The notes beneath the pieces were generated by a model, which was given only the letters and a program-made list of their open reading frames with translations, ran no database searches and was not told the origin of the DNA. 33,589 bases of DNA from Megasphaera sp. (GTDB taxonomy: Bacteria > Bacillota > Negativicutes > Veillonellales > Megasphaeraceae): assembly GCA_022641375.1 (NCBI GenBank), contig JALCDF010000015.1, positions 1 through 33,589 on the forward strand, given 5' to 3'. Position 1 is the first letter of the stretch. Each line of letters opens with the position of its first letter. Shown here piece after piece: positions 8,820 through 16,123 of this stretch. A program made the translations under genes and the position numbers.

Positions 8820-9263
8820 TTATTTTTTCGTTGCGCTCGGCATCAGTGCGAAAAGATATTCCCCTTCAGCACATAATGTGTCTCCTACATGGCTTTGCGC
8901 CTTTACTTTGCCCATACGGCCTTTAATTTTTTCGATGTCAGCACGCATGACAACCTGATCCCCCGGATGGACTGGATGACGGAAACGCAATTTATCAATA
9001 CCGGTAAAATACGGGATAAGTCCGCGGTTTTCTTCAGGATACAGCAGTGCTACCCCGCCAACCTGAGCCATGGCTTCTGCTAACAGGACGCCCGGCATAA
9101 CCGGCATCCCCGGAAAATGACCTTGGAAAAATTGTTCATCAAAGGTAGCGTTTTTAATGCCAATGGCATATTTCATCGGATCTAATTCAATAATCCGGTC
9201 CACCAGCAGCATCGGATACCGATGCGGTAAAATTTCCATAATATCCGTTACTTCTAAAATCAT
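8820..9263 (-). CDS. fabZ: 3-hydroxyacyl-ACP dehydratase FabZ
   Basis: Dehydrates 3-hydroxyacyl-ACP in fatty acid elongation and so competes with LpxA and LpxD for hydroxyacyl-ACP, which explains why it is so often placed in lipid A clusters. 147 residues, the family norm. The ILPHRYPMLLVDRI opening, catalytic His49 in FFQGHFPG and catalytic Glu63 in LLAEAMAQ are intact. The start has AGGAGG 8 nt upstream. It lies 12 nt after lpxC, so the two are co-transcribed. No anomaly. Confidence 0.97.
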   Translation of the reverse strand: MILEVTDIMEILPHRYPMLLVDRIIELDPMKYAIGIKNATFDEQFFQGHFPGMPVMPGVLLAEAMAQVGGVALLYPEENRGLIPYFTGIDKLRFRHPVHPGDQVVMRADIEKIKGRMGKVKAQSHVGDTLCAEGEYLFALMPSATKK

Positions 9264-9275
9264 TATAAATTCCTC

Positions 9276-10109
9276 CTAACCTATTTCCTGACAAATTTTT
9301 TGTGCTAACATATTGTTCAGTGTATGACTCGATTTAACAGCAATGATATGCCCCTGCAGCGGCTGCCCGATGAGCGACATGTCGCCGATAATATCTAACA
9401 CCTTATGGCGCACCAGTTCATCCTGAGTACGCAATTTTGATAAGCATGTCGTCTTATCGTAAACGACTGCATTTTCTAATGTACCGCCTTTACCAAGACC
9501 CAGCTTCCGCATCAGTTCCAATTCTTCCGTAAAAGCAATCGTCCGGGCAAATGCGATTTCATGTACATAATTTTTTTTGGTAATTTCCGTATCCAAGAAC
9601 TGTACTCCCAGCATGGGATGAGGATTGATAGATGTAAACGTAATCCGGAATCCGTCATACGGCAGGATAGCAATGAATTTATCATTATCCTGCACCAGAT
9701 GCTGCTTGGAAACGCGCAGGATGCGCCGGGGTGTATTCAGATCCTGAATACCTGCTTTTTCAATTAATTTAACGAAAGTCAGACTGCTACCATCGGCAAC
9801 GGGCGGTTCTACCGAATCCATTTCAACAATGCAGTTATCAACTTGCAGCCCTTCCAATGCCGACAATAAATGTTCTACTGTAAAAACTTTTGCGTCTCCC
9901 CGTTCCAGGGTCGTCGCTCTCATTGTATTTGTCACATAGGATAACTGTGCCGGTACCGACGGGTGTCCTGGTAAATCTGTCCGGATAAAAACGATACCCG
10001 TATTGGCCGGAGCCGGGCGTAATACCATATGAACTTCATTTGCAGCATGAAGACCAATACCACTGTATGAAACAGATTCAGCCAGTGTGGTTTGTGCTAC
10101 TTCTGACAT
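9276..10109 (-). CDS. lpxC: UDP-3-O-acyl-N-acetylglucosamine deacetylase
   Basis: Zinc deacetylase that carries out the committed step of lipid A synthesis in the cytoplasm. 277 residues. Zinc ligands are visible as His80 (TVEHLLSALEG) and the HKVLDIIGD motif (His235, Asp239). Glu79 and His262 (SSHTLNN) are the catalytic acid/base positions. EPPVADGSS lies at about 101-109. It is shorter than the E. coli enzyme (305), mostly through a short C terminus. The ATG has AAAGGAGG upstream. First gene of the lpxC-fabZ-lpxA unit, with a near-consensus promoter at 10167-10195 and a palindrome at the presumed transcription start (10140-10165), which suggests transcriptional control of this entry point. 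Confidence 0.97.
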   Translation of the reverse strand: MSEVAQTTLAESVSYSGIGLHAANEVHMVLRPAPANTGIVFIRTDLPGHPSVPAQLSYVTNTMRATTLERGDAKVFTVEHLLSALEGLQVDNCIVEMDSVEPPVADGSSLTFVKLIEKAGIQDLNTPRRILRVSKQHLVQDNDKFIAILPYDGFRITFTSINPHPMLGVQFLDTEITKKNYVHEIAFARTIAFTEELELMRKLGLGKGGTLENAVVYDKTTCLSKLRTQDELVRHKVLDIIGDMSLIGQPLQGHIIAVKSSHTLNNMLAQKICQEIG

Positions 10110-10139
10110 AGGTATGCCCCTCCTTTCCTATTCTCTTTT

Positions 10140-10165
10140 ATTAAGTATACTTCGCCATACTTAAT
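10140..10165 (-). promoter_or_regulatory. operator-like palindrome at the lpxC transcription start
   Basis: ATTAAGTAT and ATACTTAAT form perfect 9-bp arms around an 8-bp centre, starting 1 bp downstream of the -10 box, so the element covers the expected start site. Inside it ATACTT occurs twice in direct orientation exactly 10 bp apart (10147 and 10157), and AAGTATACTT is itself a palindrome. Position and symmetry suggest a repressor site, but no regulator is identified. Confidence 0.5.
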
Positions 10166-10166
10166 T

Positions 10167-10195
10167 ATTATATCGTGTAAGACAAGTCTTGACAA
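10167..10195 (-). promoter_or_regulatory. promoter of lpxC-fabZ-lpxA
   Basis: Minus strand: -35 TTGTCA (10190-10195, 5 of 6), a 17-bp spacer, and -10 TATAAT (10167-10172, 6 of 6). It is placed between the tRNA-Lys terminator and lpxC, with a leader of about 50 nt. Confidence 0.85.
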
Positions 10196-10205
10196 TATAA
10201 TCAAT

Positions 10206-10234
10206 AAAAAAAGCTGTCCAACAGGACAGCTTTT
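10206..10234 (-). terminator. terminator of the tRNA-His/Gln/Lys transcript
   Basis: An 11-bp perfect stem (AAAAGCTGTCC / GGACAGCTTTT) with a 4-nt loop is followed on the minus strand by seven T residues. It starts 5 nt after the encoded CCA of tRNA-Lys. The A-run on the other side would let it work in both directions. Confidence 0.85.
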
Positions 10235-10238
10235 AGTT

Positions 10239-10315
10239 TGGTGATCCACCCGAGATTCGAACTCGGGACACCCTGATTAAAAGTCAGGTGCTCTGCCAGC
10301 TGAGCTAGTGGATCA
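10239..10315 (-). tRNA. tRNA-Lys (TTT)
   Basis: Complete cloverleaf on the minus strand: acceptor TGATCCA paired with TGGATCA, anticodon loop CTTTTAA with anticodon TTT, T-arm GTTCGAATC, and an encoded CCA (10239-10241). Third of three tRNA genes in one transcript. Confidence 0.95.
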
Positions 10316-10319
10316 TGGC

Positions 10320-10394
10320 TGGCAGGGGTAGCTGGATTCGAACCAGCGCATAGCGGAGTCAAAGTCCGGTGCCTTACCACTTGGCTATACCCCT
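10320..10394 (-). tRNA. tRNA-Gln (TTG)
   Basis: Minus-strand cloverleaf: acceptor AGGGGTA with TACCCCT, anticodon loop CTTTGAC (anticodon TTG), T-loop GTTCGAATC, discriminator G and encoded CCA. Only 4 nt separate it from tRNA-Lys. Confidence 0.95.
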
Positions 10395-10396
10395 AA

Positions 10397-10473
10397 TGGG
10401 GCGAGTATAGGGACTCGAACCCTAGCGTAACGGAGCCACAATCCGCCGTGTTAACCACTTCACCATACCCGCC
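10397..10473 (-). tRNA. tRNA-His (GTG)
   Basis: Minus-strand cloverleaf with anticodon GTG in loop TTGTGGC. The extra 5' G at position -1 is encoded and faces C73, the histidine identity element. CCA is encoded. First gene of the tRNA transcript, 2 nt before tRNA-Gln. Confidence 0.95.
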
Positions 10474-10531
10474 ATATATATATCTGCGCCACAGCGTAAC
10501 CGCAAACAACAGAAGCGCTGTAACGTAGATA

Positions 10532-10560
10532 ATTCTAGCATTTATAAGACGTCATGTCAA
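10532..10560 (-). promoter_or_regulatory. promoter of the tRNA-His/Gln/Lys transcript
   Basis: Minus strand: -35 TTGACA (10555-10560, perfect), a 17-bp spacer, and -10 TAGAAT (10532-10537, 5 of 6). It lies about 60 bp upstream of tRNA-His. The leader holds an ACAGCG/CGCTGT inverted repeat of unknown meaning. Confidence 0.85.
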
Positions 10561-10618
10561 TACTATATTTTAACTTTTTTTACTTCCCGGAATAACCCGG
10601 CTTTCAACCGATGTGTCC

Positions 10619-11467
10619 TTACCGATCTTTATGTCCGTATAAGACATCTTTGACAAAGTTAGGCAAAACAAACGCGCTGCGCTGGATTCCTTCATTATAA
10701 TAACGTGTCGGGAATGTCCGCTTGCGATTCGGAGTCCACGTCAGCGGATCATATTGTTTGGAACCCATGGTGAAACAATGCATGCCCGACGGATAAATGG
10801 GAATAAATGCCGTGTACAGCCGTGTAATGGGGAATATATCCGATACGCAGTCCCAGATTTCCTTTACCAACGGCTGATGCATGAACGGTGATTCCGTCTG
10901 CTGGACAAAAAGGCCGTCTTTCTTAAGGGCTTTGTACGTATTTTTATAAAAATCATACGTAAATAATCCTTTGCCCGGACCAACGGGATCCGAGCAGTCC
11001 ACGATAATGACATCATAAAAATCCCTTGCCTGATTCATAAACGCGATGCCGTCCCCGACTTTTACCGTCAGCTTGGGATTTTGATCAATCATAGCCCGGG
11101 AGATTTCCGGGAAAAATTGTTTTGACAATTCGATGACCTTGCCGTCAATATCCACCATCGTAACATGTTCGACTTCAGGATGACGTACCGCTTCTCTGGC
11201 CGCTCCGCCATCACCGCCGCCGATGATCAGGACATTCCTGGGATTGGGATGGAGGAACAGGGGAATATGGACAATACTTTCATGATACATGAATTCATCT
11301 TTTATCGATGTCTGAAACACCCCGTCCAATACGAGCATACGGCCGAACGCCGGCGTATCCGCTACGATGATATCCTGAAAATCCGACTTGCCTTTATATA
11401 AAATTTTCGTCGCTGCCGCTGTCAAATCCAGATATGGCGACTGATGTTCCGTTACAAATTCTTTCAT
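10619..11467 (-). CDS. speE: spermidine synthase (polyamine aminopropyltransferase)
   Basis: Transfers an aminopropyl group from decarboxylated S-adenosylmethionine to putrescine (or a related diamine). Cytoplasmic. 282 residues, the usual bacterial length. Family signatures are the GGGDGGAAREAVRH nucleotide-binding loop (from about residue 83), MVDIDGKVIELS, the acidic active-site motif VDCSDPVGPG (Asp157 and Asp160) and QTESPF. GGAGG lies upstream of the ATG at 11467. It stands alone with its own probable promoter, and no speD or decarboxylase gene is in the window, so the source of decarboxylated AdoMet is not shown. Precise amine specificity cannot be read by eye. Possible link: Negativicutes decorate their peptidoglycan with polyamines that bind SLH domains. 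Confidence 0.94.
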   Translation of the reverse strand: MKEFVTEHQSPYLDLTAAATKILYKGKSDFQDIIVADTPAFGRMLVLDGVFQTSIKDEFMYHESIVHIPLFLHPNPRNVLIIGGGDGGAAREAVRHPEVEHVTMVDIDGKVIELSKQFFPEISRAMIDQNPKLTVKVGDGIAFMNQARDFYDVIIVDCSDPVGPGKGLFTYDFYKNTYKALKKDGLFVQQTESPFMHQPLVKEIWDCVSDIFPITRLYTAFIPIYPSGMHCFTMGSKQYDPLTWTPNRKRTFPTRYYNEGIQRSAFVLPNFVKDVLYGHKDR

Positions 11468-11541
11468 AATTCTGCCTCCTTGATGTTATGTATATAAATG
11501 ATGATACTATCATGCCGTCAGTATACATATCGACTATTGCT

Positions 11542-11570
11542 ATTGTACCATAGCACACTATGCAACACAA
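11542..11570 (-). promoter_or_regulatory. probable speE promoter (extended -10)
   Basis: Minus strand: TGG-TACAAT extended -10 (box at 11542-11547) with a weak -35 TTGTGT 17 bp upstream (11565-11570). Leader of about 70 nt. Confidence 0.5.
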
Positions 11571-11614
11571 TCCGGGCTCTGACCAATAAATTATAGATTT
11601 TTTCTTACAGATAC

Positions 11615-11648
11615 CTTACAGTATTGCAATGTTATGGTAAAATATAAT
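11615..11648 (+). promoter_or_regulatory. probable promoter of the large activase gene (extended -10)
   Basis: -35 CTTACA (11615-11620), a 17-bp spacer, then TGG-TAAAAT (box 11638-11643). An overlapping TATAAT at 11643-11648 has no good -35. The two tandem 12-bp repeats begin within this -10 region. Confidence 0.55.
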
Positions 11649-11670
11649 GTAGACTATTATGTAGACTATT
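11647..11670 (+). repeat. perfect tandem 12-bp direct repeat next to the -10 box
   Basis: ATGTAGACTATT occurs twice without a gap (11647-11658 and 11659-11670), covering the expected transcription start of the large activase gene. It may be a regulator site or a replication-slippage duplication. Confidence 0.7.
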
Positions 11671-11691
11671 TATAGATTGCTAACAAACAGT

Positions 11692-11742
11692 CATTTCTAC
11701 TATAGAAATGTTTACAGAAAGAATCGGTTATAGCTAACCGAT
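11692..11742 (+). promoter_or_regulatory. two perfect hairpins in the leader, the second abutting the ribosome binding site
   Basis: First hairpin: CATTTCTA / TAGAAATG, 8-bp arms with a 3-nt loop (11692-11710). Second: ATCGGTTA / TAACCGAT, 8-bp arms with a 4-nt loop (11723-11742). AAGGTGA of the ribosome site starts at 11743, immediately after the second stem. Neither has a T-run, so they are not terminators. Translational control or protein binding is inferred, and no known riboswitch was recognised. Confidence 0.6.
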
Positions 11743-11755
11743 AAGGTGACACATT

Positions 11756-14700
11756 ATGAAAAACATATTACATATAGGCATTGATATTGGATCGACAACC
11801 GTAAAGATTGCCGTTCTCAACGAAGCCAAACAATGTCTCCATGCCTGCTATGTCCGTCATTACACGGATATACGCCAAAAAGTGTGGGATTTACTGCAAA
11901 ATGCTTACGAAGTATTTGGCGACCAGCAAATCACCATTGCTATTACCGGTTCCGGCGGCATTGCCCTGGCAGATTATCTGTCCATTCCGTTTGTCCAGGA
12001 AGTCATTGCCGGTACAAAGGCCGTCCGTACCTATTACCCCCAATCGGATGTCATTATCGAACTGGGCGGTGAAGATGCTAAAATTACCTATCTGACCGGT
12101 GGCAACGAACATCGCATGAACGGCAGCTGTGCCGGCGGTACCGGTGCGTTTATCGATCAGATGGCTACCCTTCTCCATACAGATGCCGGCGGCCTGAACC
12201 AGCTGGCCGAACAATCCGACACGTTATACCCCATTGCCGCACGCTGCGGCGTCTTCGCAAAAACAGATATACAGGCCCTCCTGAATGACGGCGCCAGCAA
12301 AGAAAATGTTGCCGCATCCGTTTTTCAATCCATTGTATTCCAGACGATTACCGGACTAGCCTGCGGCCGTCCTATCAAAGGGACCGTATGCTTCCTGGGC
12401 GGACCGCTGACATATTTACCACATCTGCGTAAACAATTCGCTGATACCTTGCATCTGACGCCGGCTCAGGTCATTGCACCGGAAAATGCCCAGGTCTACG
12501 TCGCCATTGGTGCCGCATTAGGCAGTTTCGATGAAAAACCGATATCGTTCATGACGCTGATGGGACAAATGAAAAACGTCGATGAAGCATCTCTGGCAAA
12601 ATCAGACCGTATCGAACCGTTGTTCAAGGATGCTGCCGAATTAGAAGAATTCAAGACCCGGCATGGCCGACATTCCGTCCCCCGCAGAGATATCGCGTCC
12701 TACAAAGGCCCCTGTTATCTCGGCATCGACGCCGGTTCTACGACGATCAAAGCCGTCCTTTTAAGCGATGATAATAAAATACTCTATTCACACTATCAGA
12801 ACAATGAAGGCAGCCCGTTAGCGGCAGCCAAAAAAATTGTCACTGAAATATACAGCCTCCTGCCTGCCGATGCGTTTATTGCCAAATCCGGCATTACCGG
12901 ATATGGTGAAGCACTACTGAAGGAAGCCCTGCATATCGACATGGGTGAAGTCGAAACGATTGCCCATTATCAGGCAGCCGCCCATTTTTGCCCCGATGTG
13001 GATTTTATCCTTGATATCGGCGGTCAGGACATGAAATGCAGCCGCCTCAAAGACGGGCACATCGAAGATATCCTGCTCAACGAAGCCTGCTCCTCCGGCT
13101 GCGGTTCGTTCCTGGATACATTCGCAAAATCCCTGAATCTGACGATTCAAGAGTTTTCCCAGGCAGCATTACTGGCCAAGAGCCCTATCGATCTGGGGTC
13201 ACGCTGTACCGTGTTCATGAATTCCAAAGTCAAACAAGCCCAAAAAGAAGGGGCTACTATGGCTGATATTTCTGCCGGCCTGTCCTATTCGGTCATCAAA
13301 AATGCCTTATATAAGGTAATTAAAGTAAAAGATCCGGCTAAATTAGGCCGACATATCGTCGTCCAGGGCGGCACATTCTACAATAATGCCGTTCTGCGGG
13401 CTTTTGAAAAGCTGTTGGGCCGTCAGGTCATCCGGCCGGCTATTGCCGGTCTTATGGGGGCTTTTGGCATGGGTCTGATCTGCCATCGTTCCTATGCCGA
13501 AGAACCTTGTACTTCTACGATTCTCAGCCCGGCAGAATTACAGGACCTGCAGGTAACAACCTCTATCCGTCACTGCGGAAAATGTACGAATAACTGCCTG
13601 CTGACAGTAAACACCTTCAATGACGGCCGTTCGTTCATTACGGGGAACCGTTGCGAACGAGGTGCGGAAGGCACCATAAGCAAACGCAAAAAAGTACTGC
13701 CTAACCTCTATAAGGTAAAATATAATCTTCTCTTCAACCGTACGCCATTGGCAAATGGTCCCCGCGGCACCATCGGTATCCCCCGGGTCCTCAACATGTA
13801 TGAAGACTATCCGTTCTGGTTTACTTTTTTCACGGCCTTAGGCTATACGGTTGTCCTTTCGGAGCCTTCCTCCAAGAAGATATTCGAAAAGGCAATGGAC
13901 ACCGTTCCTTCTGATACAGCCTGCTATCCAGCAAAGCTCGTACATGGCCACATTGAAAACCTGTTGGAAAAAGGTGTCGACCGTATTTTTTATCCCTGCA
14001 TCCAAAACGGTCCTAAAGAAGGCAGCAAAGATAACACCTTTAACTGCCCCATGGTCATGAGCTATCCGGAAGTCATCCGCAATAACATGGCTGAACGGCT
14101 CTCCGATACAAATACATTATACTTATGTCCCTTCCTGCCCCTGCATGATGCTAACCGTATCGTCAAACGTCTCCAGGAAGAATTGCAGGTCTGGGGCCTC
14201 GGGAAAAAGGAAATCAAAGAAGCGGCCGTCAAAGCCTGGACGGAAGAAGAAGCGTTCAAACAAAAATATTATGCTATCACCAAAGCCACCCTGGATACCT
14301 TGGAAAAGAAGGGAGAACGCGGCATCGTCCTTTGCGGACGGCCGTATCATATCGACCCGGAAATCAATCACGGCATCCCCGAACTGATCAACAGCCTGGG
14401 ACTGGCCGTCCTCTCCGAAGATGGCGTCGCTCCGCTGGGACAATTCAAAGGCAACCTGCGCGTTGTCGACCAATGGTCTTACCATTCCCGGTTATATCGC
14501 GCAGCCCAGTATATCATCCATCATCAGAATTTGGAATTAGTAGAATTAAATTCCTTTGGCTGCGGCCTGGATGCGATTGTTGCCGACCAGGTCCAGGAAA
14601 TCCTGACACAGGGACACAAGATCCATACGTTGTTAAAAATCGATGAAGGCTCTAATTTAGGAGCTATTCGCATCCGCCTGCGTTCCCTGTTATTCGTCAT

Positions 14701-16057
14701 GAATCACCGTCCGCAAACGGAACAAGCCATCGAACCGTATTCCTATCATAAAACGCTCTTTACCAAAGAAGATAAACAGAAAAACGTGATTTTGGCTCCT
14801 TCCATGACACCTATCCATTTTCCATTATTTAAAGCCGCTTTTGCCCATGAAGGCTTCCATATGGAAGTGTTGCCTCATCAGGGACAAAAGGCAATCGATA
14901 CCGGTCTGGCATACATCCATAATGATGCCTGCTATCCGGCTATCATGTCACTGGGACAGATCATCACGGCGTTAAAATCGGGGAAATATGATTTAAAACA
15001 TACGTCGGTCATCATTTCTCAAACCGGCGGCTGCTGCCGGGCTACCAACTATATCGGCATGATCCGTAAAGCATTGGCTGATGCCAACTTAGGTGATGTA
15101 GCTATCTTGTCGCTGAATACCAAGGGCCTGAATAAGCAGCCCGGTTTCAAACCCCATATGGGATTTTGGCACCGCCTGGTCATGGGAATGATTTACGGTG
15201 ACGCGTTGCAGCAGGTATTATACCGCACCCGCCCCTATGAAAAGGTGAAGGGAACTGCGGAAGCGTTATTCCACAAATGGCAGGATAAGTGTGCAACCGA
15301 TTTGCTCAAAGCTGATTTCAAGACATTCAAACAAAATATCCGCAATATGATTGATGAATTCGACCATATTGATATGGTTGAAAAAAAGAAACCGCGTATC
15401 GGTCTGGTCGGTGAAATCTATGTTAAATTCCATCCGATTGCCAATAATCACATCGTCCGCATGATTGAAGAAGAAGGCGGTGAAATCATCGTTTCCGGCC
15501 TGGCTGATTTCTTCTATTACGGCCTGCTGGACGATCAGTTTCGTCATAAATATCTATCCGGCAGCTGGTTCAAGTCTTTTGCCAGCAAATCCGGCGTGCG
15601 GATTCTGGATTTATACCGCAAACCGTATTGTGAAGCAGTCGCCAAGAGCCGTCATTTTGACCCGATTACATCCATTTACGATATTGCCGAAGAAGCAAAA
15701 CATTTCTTATCGTTAGGACATGAAGCCGGCGAAGGCTGGTTCCTTACGGGTGATATGATCGACCTCATCAAACGGGGCGCTAAGAACATCGTCTGCCTCC
15801 AGCCCTGGGCATGCCTGCCTAATCATGTTACCGGCAAGGGTATGATCAAAACATTAAAAGCCTCTTTCCCGGAAATAAACATCGTCGCTATCGACTATGA
15901 TCCCAGTGCCAGTTCCGTCAACCAGACAAACCGGCTGAAGCTGATGCTGACGACGACTTTTGAAGGAATCCGCAAACCCGTACAGGCAGATGCAAAACCG
16001 CTGATGCCGTTTTTAAAAGGCGTCCGGATCAACAGTACGTTGCAAGCAGATAAATAA
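11756..16057 (+). CDS. fused double-domain 2-hydroxyacyl-CoA dehydratase activator with dehydratase-related C-terminal region
   Basis: 1433 residues. Two BadF/BadG/HgdC-type ASKHA ATPase domains come first: one at 1-265 with GIDIGSTTVK at 8-17, another at about 320-590 with GIDAGSTTIK at 323-332. Each keeps the cysteine pair that in homodimeric activators holds a shared [4Fe-4S] cluster: Cys125/Cys164 and Cys445/Cys484, both 39 residues apart. A linker carries Cys607-x2-Cys610-x3-Cys614 and Cys633. Then comes a DUF2229/COG3580-like domain from about 672 and a second dehydratase-related region to the end, with ACYPA motifs at Cys723 and Cys1059. Known of the family: ATP-driven low-potential electron transfer to dehydratases. 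This fused type is common in anaerobes, but its substrate is not established to my knowledge. No dehydratase or electron-transfer partner lies nearby. The ATG at 11756 has AAGGTGA upstream. Cytoplasmic, with no signal peptide. Confidence 0.85.
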   Translation: MKNILHIGIDIGSTTVKIAVLNEAKQCLHACYVRHYTDIRQKVWDLLQNAYEVFGDQQITIAITGSGGIALADYLSIPFVQEVIAGTKAVRTYYPQSDVIIELGGEDAKITYLTGGNEHRMNGSCAGGTGAFIDQMATLLHTDAGGLNQLAEQSDTLYPIAARCGVFAKTDIQALLNDGASKENVAASVFQSIVFQTITGLACGRPIKGTVCFLGGPLTYLPHLRKQFADTLHLTPAQVIAPENAQVYVAIGAALGSFDEKPISFMTLMGQMKNVDEASLAKSDRIEPLFKDAAELEEFKTRHGRHSVPRRDIASYKGPCYLGIDAGSTTIKAVLLSDDNKILYSHYQNNEGSPLAAAKKIVTEIYSLLPADAFIAKSGITGYGEALLKEALHIDMGEVETIAHYQAAAHFCPDVDFILDIGGQDMKCSRLKDGHIEDILLNEACSSGCGSFLDTFAKSLNLTIQEFSQAALLAKSPIDLGSRCTVFMNSKVKQAQKEGATMADISAGLSYSVIKNALYKVIKVKDPAKLGRHIVVQGGTFYNNAVLRAFEKLLGRQVIRPAIAGLMGAFGMGLICHRSYAEEPCTSTILSPAELQDLQVTTSIRHCGKCTNNCLLTVNTFNDGRSFITGNRCERGAEGTISKRKKVLPNLYKVKYNLLFNRTPLANGPRGTIGIPRVLNMYEDYPFWFTFFTALGYTVVLSEPSSKKIFEKAMDTVPSDTACYPAKLVHGHIENLLEKGVDRIFYPCIQNGPKEGSKDNTFNCPMVMSYPEVIRNNMAERLSDTNTLYLCPFLPLHDANRIVKRLQEELQVWGLGKKEIKEAAVKAWTEEEAFKQKYYAITKATLDTLEKKGERGIVLCGRPYHIDPEINHGIPELINSLGLAVLSEDGVAPLGQFKGNLRVVDQWSYHSRLYRAAQYIIHHQNLELVELNSFGCGLDAIVADQVQEILTQGHKIHTLLKIDEGSNLGAIRIRLRSLLFVMNHRPQTEQAIEPYSYHKTLFTKEDKQKNVILAPSMTPIHFPLFKAAFAHEGFHMEVLPHQGQKAIDTGLAYIHNDACYPAIMSLGQIITALKSGKYDLKHTSVIISQTGGCCRATNYIGMIRKALADANLGDVAILSLNTKGLNKQPGFKPHMGFWHRLVMGMIYGDALQQVLYRTRPYEKVKGTAEALFHKWQDKCATDLLKADFKTFKQNIRNMIDEFDHIDMVEKKKPRIGLVGEIYVKFHPIANNHIVRMIEEEGGEIIVSGLADFFYYGLLDDQFRHKYLSGSWFKSFASKSGVRILDLYRKPYCEAVAKSRHFDPITSIYDIAEEAKHFLSLGHEAGEGWFLTGDMIDLIKRGAKNIVCLQPWACLPNHVTGKGMIKTLKASFPEINIVAIDYDPSASSVNQTNRLKLMLTTTFEGIRKPVQADAKPLMPFLKGVRINSTLQADK

Positions 16058-16068
16058 TCAGTAAAACT

Positions 16069-16110
16069 AAAATGAGGAATTCCCCGCTATGGTGGAATTC
16101 CTCATTTTTT
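16069..16110. terminator. bidirectional terminator between convergent genes
   Basis: A 15-bp perfect stem (AAAATGAGGAATTCC with its complement) around a 10-nt loop, with T-runs on both strands. It serves the large activase gene (plus) and the ABC-F gene that ends the peptide operon (minus). Confidence 0.9.
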
Positions 16111-16123
16111 ATATATATTATAT

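Noticed and set aside
10570-10600. CCGG-rich small inverted repeat after speE as a terminator
   Set aside because: Only about four consistent pairs and imperfect geometry. The following A/G-rich stretch has no T-run on the minus strand.
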